From Massospora cicadina (taxonomy: Eukaryota; Entomophthoromycota; Entomophthoromycetes; Entomophthorales; Entomophthoraceae): a DNA stretch of 64,000 nt. Position 1 is the first letter of the stretch; every line of letters begins with the position of its first letter. Below, piece by piece: positions 56,470 through 64,000 of this stretch. Where the stretch lies: NCBI GenBank assembly GCA_022478985.1, contig JAKSZP010014455.1, positions 248,001 through 312,000 on the forward strand, in the 5' to 3' direction. A model generated the notes under the pieces. It did no database searches and was not told the origin of the DNA. It saw only the letters and a list, made by a program, of their open reading frames with translations. A program made the translations under genes and the position numbers.

Positions 56470-57340
56470 TCAACTCAACTTGTTCTTGGCTTGGCCGTGA
56501 GTGGAAGGAGGTGGATGTTCTGGAAGGGGATGAATGGTCTTATTGTGAGTCAAAGGAGGTGGAGGTTTGGAAAGGAAAGGAATGGATCTATGGTGATCCA
56601 AAAGAAGTATCGTGAGTGAAGTTTCAGGTGTGGTTGGCTCAAGTGTTGGGAGGAACTGGGGAGGAAGTGTACCAGGGGGCGGATGAAATGGTGCAAGTCA
56701 TGGCAGATCTTGAGGAGAATCAACGGGGAGTATGGCGCGGGCAGTGGCCCATCAGGAGCAGCAGGCAGATCCCCAAAAAAGTGTCCAAAGGTGCTGTGGA
56801 TGAGTTTTATCAGGGGCGGACGAAATCGCGTTACCCATGGCGGATATCAAGAAAAATCTATGGGGAAGTGCAGAGTGGACGGTGGCCTAGCAAGAGCAAC
56901 AGGCGGATCCACAAGGTACGCCCAGAAGAGCAGTGGACGGAGTGTGCTGAGGGGTGGATGAGATGATGCGCGCCCTGGTAGATTCCGAGGAAGAGCTATG
57001 AGGAAGTTTGGAGTGGGTGGTGGACCACCAGAAGCAACAGGCGGATCCATGAAGAGCATCTGGAGGAGCCATGGATGGAGCATACCGAGGGCTGGATGAG
57101 ATGGCATGTGCCCAGATGGATACCAAGGAGAAGTTATGGGGCTGTTTAGAACAGGCGAGGGCCCACTGGGAGTGACAGGAGGATCAGCGCAGAGCATCAG
57201 ATCCAGAACTTGGGATATGGGCAAAGGGCCGGCCACATGCACAAGTGAAGTGGAAAGGTGATCTGAAGGAGGAGATGATGTCAAATGGGAGATGTCAGCG
57301 CACAGTGCACGGGGCTGGCCCAGGGATTCCAAAATTCACA
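56470..57340 (+). pseudogene. Repeat-bearing Gag-like ORF of element G
   Basis: The first part (56490-56615) has a short internal duplication: EWKEV...GDEWSYCESKEV and VWKGKEWIYGDPKEV. Then FQVWLAQVLGGTGEEVYQGADEM leads into units of exactly 138 bases (46 codons) starting at 56744, 56882, 57020 and 57158, with a diverged unit before 56744. Each unit has the pattern QEQQADP, AVDGVYRGVDEM, ALVDSEEEL, LEW. Residues are E/Q/D/L-rich and predict long helices or coiled coils. Few stops and shifts break it (near 56605, 56830 and 56965). The end reads KWKGDLKEEMM and GPGIPKFTGG before the LTR. Gag-like by position and by the shared motif with B. Confidence 0.6.
56606..57230 (+). repeat. 138-bp tandem repeat array in element G
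   Basis: The anchor GTGGCCCATCAGGAGCAGCA (56744), GTGGCCTAGCAAGAGCAACA (56882), GTGGACCACCAGAAGCAACA (57020) and its diverged form at 57158 are spaced exactly 138 bases apart. The unit before (56606-56743) keeps only its second half recognisable (GAGGAAGTGTACCAGGGGGC against GTGGATGAGTTTTATCAGGG). The divisibility by three preserves the frame. Confidence 0.85.
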
Positions 57341-57349
57341 GGGGGGTAA

Positions 57350-57962
57350 TGTAACAGATCAGGTGGTACCTGATCTGTACATTGCTATGGATTAGTTAGT
57401 ACTAGATCCAAATATAAGAAGAAACCTGAATGAGCAGGAATTGGAGCAAGGGAAATTCGATGGACCAAAGTCAAATTGCATCCTAGTCAACATGACATTA
57501 AACTTACAAGCATTTCAGTTGAAGATTCCATGGGAATAAAATTTTTGCCCAAGATGTGTGGGATGGTTCAGGAGAGCTTGGCATAGTGGAAAGCCTATTT
57601 TAAATTTGCAAATGCACTATATTTTTTAGGATAGACTTGCTTAGATAGCCAGTTAGTCTTCTACAATAAATCCTAAAATTCAATAAAGGACTTGCTGGCG
57701 GAATCAAAAAGAATATTTTATTTTTAAATAGAATAATCAGATCAGAAGACATGGGCTCCAATAGCGGACATGGTGTGGCGTTGGTGTGTTACTCAGTATC
57801 CTCCTACAGCGTTTGGACAGGGATCCGAGGCCATGTGGTAATGGTAAAACTTGGTGGATGGATTTGAGGATTGGCTCTGGTGGGCTGGTTCCTAGTAGAG
57901 CCAGTTATGTGGCTCTTACTTCCTGATTCCCTTTTGTTATAGGCGTGAACCCATTAGTAACA
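57350..57962 (+). repeat. 3' LTR of element G
   Basis: It pairs with 55815-56463. The start TGTAACAGATCAGG and the end GCGTGAACCCATTAGTAACA resemble the termini of the B LTR. Confidence 0.85.
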
Positions 57963-57967
57963 TTTAT

Positions 57968-59800
57968 TGTGATTTTTGTCTATGGAATCCTCAAAACTTT
58001 GAGAGTATTTTGCCACAAATAAACCTAGCAATAGGTCTCAGTCATATTTGTTCAAGGGCTGAACCGAGGTGGAAACTAATCTGTTGAAATTGTGTGCTCA
58101 AATTTGGCCAGGAGATGCCCTAGAGGTATAAATACTGGCGCCAGGCTTTATTATTGATCATCAAATAAATAACAACTAATAAAAGTACTTTATATTATCT
58201 CTTACCTAGCTTTTATCAGAATATTTTCTTTGGAGAAGTGTTGACAAGCTGGAAGTGACAAATCCCCAGCTTGAAATGTACCTGCCTCAGAAAAAGTTCC
58301 TGATTATGGTGGGAAAATTAAGCTCAAAGCTATCCAGAAGAGTCAATGCTATTTAGATAAGCCTAGTGAGTTTATGGACGGTGAAAATACTGTAAGCTAT
58401 TGGCAATATTGAGGATTATATAGCAAAACTTCATTCTGATTAAGAGTGCAGGATTTTAATTACCAAGCGAGTGAACCTTGGATTCTAATTCCAAGTCAAG
58501 TAAATTGAATCATATCACTAAGTATGAAGTTACAGATTGTGGATCAATAGACGGAGTCGCCCAAACTGCCCTGGATGTTATAATAATAATTAAATGATAG
58601 GAATGGATTATTACAAAGAGGACTGTACAAATTGATCAATATCAGCAAACTTGATCAAATTTGGTCTACGTATATAACTTATTTGCTTTTCAAGCCATTT
58701 TCCATCAAAGCTTTTAAAAGGTTATCAAAAACCACTAAGAATCCTCACAAACCATACTGTGCTTCCTAGAACGACCAATCAGGTCTTACTAAAAGGGGCT
58801 CAGCTCAGACCATTATAAAGCCACTAAATGAATTCCCCCTTCCCCCACTATAAAGACAACAGAACTTCCTTGGTACTGTAGTCGTTTATTCGCTATTTTT
58901 GAGCCATTATTATTCTAAATCAATATGTTTCCCATATGTTAACCATGTTCTCCACCTGTTACACAAACTTCCAATATATATCCTGATAAATTGGTGAAGA
59001 ATGCTGCCATATAAGTTCTGGCTCCAGTGTTTGCTGAGTGGATATTCCAATCAATTAGTCCAGCAGCTTGACACGCACTAGCAGAAGTTGTGAAGAATTA
59101 TGCTTCAAATTTATACATAAAATCCGCCACTTTGAAGGTACTCACAAACCCAAGACTCGTCCTACCAAACCTTTACTGGCTCAGATCAAACAGGAAACAA
59201 AAAACTATATATTATGCTGACTCCAGAATACTGTTAGTGAGATAAGAACACTTGTCAACCCAGCCTTAAAGGGGTTCCCAGTCTGCAGATCATTTAGAGC
59301 ACCAATCTTTGGGGACATCTACTCCAGTTTATAAGAAAATCTAATATATAGCCCAAACTTCTTTACTGACCCCATGTGGCTAGTTTAATTCTTTATCTAC
59401 CCTGGAATGATTTCCAAGCTCATCCAGAAAAATAGTATTTGATTCAATTAGCTTCTCAGATTTGTTAATTTGAATCATGCGTCAGTACCACAGATTGAGT
59501 TTGGTAATTATCAGCAGCCTGGTAGAATTTTAGGATACCAAGGGTAGTTACAGAACCAGAAACCAGAAACCAAAAATTTTGGAGGATCTTAATCCTTCAT
59601 GCTTTTCCACTTTGGGGTTGATAGAAACCCCATGGTTTCCCCCATTGCAACCATTTGGATTGTTACAGGGCCTTTGGTATGCATTTGAATTATTATTTCT
59701 CACAGAAAATATAGAATGTCCCTCCTTCAAGTCATTAGGACAGCTGTGCCACTAAGATTCTGGTCCTTCCACAGGTTCTGCTACACCCAGAATAAAAGCC
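57968..59800. other. Decayed region, possible gag fragment
   Basis: No gene can be assigned with confidence. The minus strand at 59730-59548 has an open frame rich in Asn, Gly and His (NNNSNAYQRPCNNPNGCNGG) preceded by a Cys-His segment (SCPNDLKEGHSIF). It resembles a Gag tail but does not fit the CX2CX4HX4C spacing. The plus strand around 59490-59620 is also Gln/Asn-rich. The region is probably an old insertion or a broken part of element L. Confidence 0.3.
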
Positions 59801-60430
59801 TAGTCTTTTTAAATAGCTAAATCCATGACACTAAATGAATTATAGACTTTATGAGAACATGTCATTGTTGTCCAGATAAACAAATACACAGAACATCTTA
59901 AGATTTCCAAGGATGATATATATCAACTGTTAAATTTTATAGGTATTGCACAACTCCTGGCATTCTAGTGGGTTGGAAAATGGCCAGGGAGTTGATTATC
60001 ACACTTTTCTCATGTCTCACTTCAGTAACTCTATTGTTCAATATACTGAGATAAAATCCATTGCCAAAAACTATATATGGCGCCACCCAAACTATCTATC
60101 GCATTATCAACATTTGACAGTGTTGAATATATCTTTTTTGTTTTAGTATTAAGTTTGTGTTAATCTATAGCAACAAGATTGCTTCATCCATCCTCTTTAC
60201 ATTTAGCGCTAGCAACGTCCATGGGCTTCTGGGAAGTTTAAGCATACATTGCTTCAACATAAAATTCTATTTATGTGGTTACTACTGTTTCTTCAGGATG
60301 TGAACAACAGTTCATCTCAAGCGTTGGTGCATAATGTCCTGTGTCTATAGGGTGATTGACCTCACAAGCTTATTATAAATTGTGGTTGACCATAATTAAG
60401 ATTCAGAAATAGCTCTCAAACATTAATAGA
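59800..60430 (-). pseudogene. Reverse transcriptase of element L
   Basis: The minus strand shows RT in order. SQKPMDVASAKCKEDG (fingers, about 60190-60240) is followed by LVAID-HKLNTKTKKIYSTL and VDNAIDSLGGAIYSF (about 60075-60130). Then MDFISVY-TIEL (palm A; the Asp is kept) and ILGNLKMFCVFVYLDNNDMFS with YLDN at 59867-59878 (second Asp lost). Just beyond this, toward 59800, the recognisable RT ends abruptly, so RNase H and integrase are missing or displaced. Stops are frequent. Confidence 0.75.
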
Positions 60431-60439
60431 ACTCTATCT

Positions 60440-61760
60440 TATTAATTTTCTGTAAATCCCATCAAGATCTCTCTTGCAACCAATTTTAAAATACAGGTCA
60501 TATTGCCACTATGCAGACCAAATTTTTCTAAAAAAACATAAATGCCTTTGGTCTCATTTCAGGAATCAGGTGTGAGTTAGCACCAAATGACGCAATATCT
60601 TTGTTATAATATTTTCTGTAAGTTGGTTATACTGGTCAAGGCATTGCCTGACTGACACATATCCCTAATCTTCCCCTATTGCAAATATCTCAGTTTAACA
60701 TGTTGCTTACAAAGGCAAAGACATTTGTAATGAAAAGCTTAAGCATTCAGATGCATGATGTATAAATTACTTTAATAATAGGGTTACAATGACAAAATTG
60801 TCATCATAAATGGAAATCTGATATCAGATACCAACAAACGTATTTTTTAATTTTAAGATTTTAGGTAATAAAACAGAACAATTGGCTTCAAGAACAAAGT
60901 GATGCATAAAATGACTGCAGAAAAGTTTTTTAGCTATGAAGGTACTGTTGAGGTTCCTATAATGGGTCTAGACAAGGAGATCAGAGACATAATTCACGGA
61001 ATAGTCCCATACCAAGGGCAAAACTGCTTGCATATATCATGGGAACAACACCATAAATTATAAAGCAACAACACATAAGCTTTTTATACCTAAAGCAGAC
61101 GGAAATCTTTTAAAAACTTTGTCTTTTACAATATCAATAAAAACCCCAAAAACTGAAATCAAAATTTGTAAAATTATCGGATCATATCTATAGTAAATTG
61201 GGGATAACTAGGTTAGAAACATGCGATGTACTACACCTCTGACCCTGAAAATGCTGTTGCATCCTTGTAAATGCTATTTGGAGGCCAGACCCTCCTGCTT
61301 GCTTTAATAATCAGACTTACTGTTTCTCAAAGATTCTCATCAAAATATTGGCCATAGACAAGGGACCTTACCTCCAGCGCTTTCTCCTTAATTTGAGCCC
61401 TTACCTAGCCTTGCTTCCAATTTGCTTTGTGGCAGTGTGGAAGGATATTGTCCATCAAATTTGGCTGACAAGACTTGTAGCTCTTCATGCTCTGGTAATT
61501 TCAGTTCAGGCGCTTGATGAGGCTCCTGCCGTTCGCCTTTTTTTGGCACAATTACTTTTTCATACAGCCCTTCAGTTATCCTAAATCTAATCTAGTGCCT
61601 ATAACTACCCAATGTTAAAAAGGTATTGCGATTCTTTACCTTGAGCATATAAGTAACCTTTTTAGTTTTCTTGTATTTATTAGGGAGGTCTCTTGTTCTC
61701 TTTCTCATCTGATGATAACAGAAGGCAATCAAAAAACTCTATACATCCGATTTACTTGGG
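60440..61760 (-). pseudogene. Protease/RT linker region of element L
   Basis: Between the L protease and RT only one stretch is clearly readable: PKKGERQEPHQAPELKLPEHEELQVL and so on, at 61330-61560 on the minus strand. Its position and spacing match the YEYKGIPLQ...LSLPSGHQGI linker of element K. The remaining 900 bases are too decayed to read. The plus-strand 78-codon ORF at 61348-61584 is its antisense shadow. Confidence 0.4.
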
Positions 61761-62125
61761 AAATAAACATGTGTTCCTTCAGTATTCCCCTCAACATAAG
61801 ATAAATTGGGATCTTATGACCCATAAATTTGAACGTTTATCCTCCATGTTATCTATGATGAAAGAGTGTCTCATGAACAACACATCTATAAACACTTCAG
61901 ATCTTGGCAGGAGAGCTTAATTTCAGATGCTGTTACTGTGATGAATTATAATAAAAAACGGCAGAGAGCTGTTCATTTTTTGAAATAACTGCACTCTGCT
62001 GAGCAGTTTCATATATTTCATGATACTCAACATCTAATTTTAGCTTCATATTGTTCATCATTCAGGTAGAAAAAATGGCAACTGGAGATCTGGTATCTAT
62101 GATAGTCAAAAACTTTTTTTTGCTA
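61760..62125 (-). pseudogene. Aspartic protease of element L
   Basis: The minus strand reads TIIDTRSPVAIFST, stop, MMNNMKLKLDVEYHEIYET, aligning with AIVDTGAPVNIVSTKLMAKLTLKLNVDHQMVYGT of element J. The active site is D-T-R at 62089-62097 instead of D-T-G, which would abolish activity. Further on, VFIDVLFMRHSFIIDNMEDK matches LLIRTTFLRCFGAVVNMTEE of J. One frameshift separates the halves. The larger plus-strand ORF at 62243-62620 lies antisense to the neighbouring gag/protease spacer and is not a gene. Confidence 0.75.
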
Positions 62126-62604
62126 AAAAATGTAGCAGAAGATGCATGACAAATAATAAGAATGGCATTTGTTTAATTTTTGTACATCCAAAAAAAATTA
62201 TAAAAGAAGAGCTTAATAACGTTTCCAATTTCAGGATTTTCTTTGCTTTTCATATCTACTAGGATGGCCAAAATTATCCTTCTAAAGTTAGTACATTGTT
62301 GGAAAGATGTGGTTATTAAAATAACTTTACTCTGCATTTTGCTACATGAAACTTTTTCAACTTATATGCGAGCCTCCTCAACTGAAAAATCTTGGCTTGT
62401 TTCAAGTTACTATGTGAACATCATTGAGAGTTTGTTGATGCATCATATCAATATAGGATTTGCCATAAGTTTTAAAAGCTCTTTGCTATTTGGTGTGACT
62501 ATCATGGTTATTTTGGTGGAGGTAAAAAGTCCCTCAACTACTTATCACAATATTTTAAAAATCCTTTGGGGTGGCTGTACTACATTTACTAGTTTTCTTA
62601 TGGG

Positions 62605-62700
62605 GCAATTCATTGCGTAGTGACACTTTTGTTTACACTTAAGGCATATTATATTAAATAAATCGCGTTCTTGTTGCATACTAGCCTCCACGTTAGGTTA
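62605..62700 (-). pseudogene. Gag zinc knuckle of element L
   Basis: CLKCKQKCHYAMNC at 62646-62605 on the minus strand is an intact C-X2-C-X4-H-X4-C knuckle. The usual Gly before His is Cys here. It is preceded by QQERDLFNII and followed by PIRKLVNVVQPPQ. Its distance to the protease (about 0.5 kb) matches E and J. Confidence 0.75.
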
Positions 62701-64000
62701 GTTTAAGAGTTTTACTGGGGCTAATATGAGGGGTTGATGCTGGCAATTTAGTATGGATTACTGGCGGTTTCCATTCTATATTATGAGTTCAGAACCTAGC
62801 AAAAAATTTGCGAAAATAATTGCATATTCTGAGTAGGAAAGTGCCCTCAAAACTGTCACAATTAAATTTATAGAAGAGCAATGATGTTATTAGTTTAAAT
62901 CATGGAATTCTGAATGTTGCATCATAATGTGTCACTGCGTCAACTAATAGATGAGCAACTTGATTGAATTTCCAGCAAACTTAATAAGTCTTTATTCTGT
63001 TAAAACCCCTATGATAAGGAAATAATCTTTTACTGTGTCATTTTCTAAATTCCTCCAGAGTCTAACGCGGTTTAATCACCTTCTGGTAAATCACATCGCT
63101 TTTTTTTAGTAACACATAACATATTATGCCTCTCTATATTTGTTAGATATTCATGGTTTGACTTTAAGCTGATCTGAGGCCTCTTCCATGGCGAACTAAG
63201 AGAATTTATATAATCTGTACATATTTTCATCTCTTCTGGTGGGAGTTATCTTTCCAACACACAAATTTTATCCCCCTGCGGGTTACAGGGTCTTGGAATA
63301 TACATTTGCACTTTGGGATTCTGGTAAATAGTACTTGCTAATTTGAATAACCTAGATGAAATTTAGCACTTGTTATCCTTCATCTTTTTGCCCTACTGCA
63401 GCAGCTTAGAATGGTAAGGCAGGGATGACAGGTTGAATCCTCTGTGGAGAGAAAAATTCTTACTATAATAACTGTTGCTAACTGCTTACTCACGCTCATT
63501 ACTTTCTTGTTTTATAAGGTTTTGAGAAATGTCTCCTCCTTTACTCTGCTATTTATAAATTCTATTGATAATTCTCTTTTAATTTATCCATTTTATTGCG
63601 GAAATATTAAGAAAAACTCTTCTCTTTATCTAATCCTTGCTCCACTCTGTGTAATCATTCAGATAGTTATTAAGGAGTCCTTTTAAGCAATTATTCTGGT
63701 GACCACTATTGTGAAGTTAGCCAGGTACTTTATTCAATCTTTATAGGTGGATCTAATATTGTTTAAGATATCATAATCTAGGTGTCAGGCATTTGCTGCC
63801 ATTTTTTATTCCAGCACAATCTATAGTCTCTATAACAATATAGTCATGTTTCTGGTTTACCTAAGCTCTTTGTGGACTCTTTGTGAGCCAGGAATCCATA
63901 AATTGGCCATTATTTTGATTCCATGTGAAGTTGTGATTAACAGTCTTTGAATGTCTTATGATATGCATCTTGTGTGACAATGTTAAGTTCAGATGCTACT
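62700..64000. other. AT-rich sequence, presumably decayed gag of element L
   Basis: By position this should be the capsid part of the L gag on the minus strand, but no block comparable to the J or K capsid could be read. The ORF at 63444-63686 on the plus strand is hydrophobic and probably chance. No LTR is recognisable before the window ends. Confidence 0.35.

Larger units (their letters stand above)
55815..57962 (+). mobile_element. Element G: compact gag-only LTR element
   Basis: LTRs of 649 and 613 bases (55815-56463 and 57350-57962) begin TGTAA and end TTACA or TAACA. Flanking 5-mers CTTAT (55810-55814) and TTTAT (57963-57967) form a duplication with one transition. The interior is only 886 bases and ends in a polypurine tract (ACAGGGGGGTAA) directly before the 3' LTR, which fixes the plus orientation. 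There is no protease, RT or integrase. LTR termini resemble those of element B, and the ORF shares FQxWLAQxxGG with the B gag. A non-autonomous derivative of a B-like family is the best reading. Confidence 0.82.

Noticed and set aside
56847..57332. 161-codon minus-strand Pro/Ser-rich ORF
   Set aside because: Antisense to the 138-bp repeat array of element G; openness follows from the repeat composition, and the G polypurine tract sets plus orientation.
59560..59660. Plus-strand zinc-knuckle-like reading (MLFHFG, then VDRNP)
   Set aside because: Does not keep the CX2CX4HX4C spacing, and the minus strand is equally readable; left as unassigned.
62243..62620. 125-codon plus-strand ORF, hydrophobic
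   Set aside because: It lies antisense to the gag/protease spacer of element L, where the minus strand shows a zinc knuckle and protease; probably chance.
1..64000. CRISPR array, bacterial operons, riboswitches, rRNA
   Set aside because: No regularly spaced short repeats with unique spacers, no ribosome-binding-site-led gene series and no rRNA-like sequence; the content is eukaryotic retroelement.

Overview
This window is a eukaryotic, transposon-saturated stretch in which I could find no convincing host gene. Almost everything recognisable is decayed LTR retrotransposon of the Ty3/gypsy class (gag with CCHC zinc knuckle, aspartic protease, reverse transcriptase, RNase H, integrase), together with three copies of a second, non-LTR-like ORF family. 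The AT-rich sequence, the absence of host genes and the style of the elements suggest a repeat-bloated filamentous fungus, perhaps a basidiomycete such as a rust; this is inference and no single-copy gene anchors it. Paired LTRs differ largely at sites where one copy reads TG and the other CA, the pattern of an ancestral CpG losing its methylated C on either strand. CpG deamination therefore explains the many stop codons better than classical RIP.

Left part (1 to about 29,000) is a two-stack nest. The host is a plus-strand Ty3 element ('E/A'), cut into pieces at 1-1204, 14194-16155 and 28286 to about 28960. In its protease/RT linker sits a short minus-strand LTR element 'M' (1205-14188), whose right LTR was itself split by a 10.2-kb minus-strand element 'D' (3832-14003, TSD CCTTG). 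In the integrase of E/A sits the plus-strand element 'B' (16156-28280), whose RT was split by the minus-strand element 'C' (18636-25149, TSD GCCAG). Removing C with one TSD copy restores the B reading frame, and removing M plus D restores the E/A frame.

Middle part (29,300-52,650): an unidentified minus-strand ORF (29300-30480); three copies of a gag-like or LINE-ORF1-like gene ('family I': I3 plus, I1 minus, I2 minus); and two related Ty3 elements, 'J' (plus, 33139-39684, perfect TSD AATGC) and 'K' (minus, 41030-47203). J and K each landed near the 3' end of a family-I ORF, I3 and I1 respectively.

Right part (52,650-64,000): a minus-strand Ty3 pol remnant 'F'; a compact LTR element 'G' (55815-57962) whose only ORF carries exact 138-bp in-frame tandem repeats; and a minus-strand Ty3 element 'L' (RT, protease, gag zinc knuckle) running toward the right edge. 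C, D, J and K share one primer-binding site, TGGTGCTCACTACAG or a one-base variant, so one lineage using one primer produced much of the window. The most unusual items are the collagen-like Gly-X-Y run in the C gag, the repeat-bearing gag-only element G with B-like termini, the extra 1.7 kb downstream of integrase in D, and the family-I genes.
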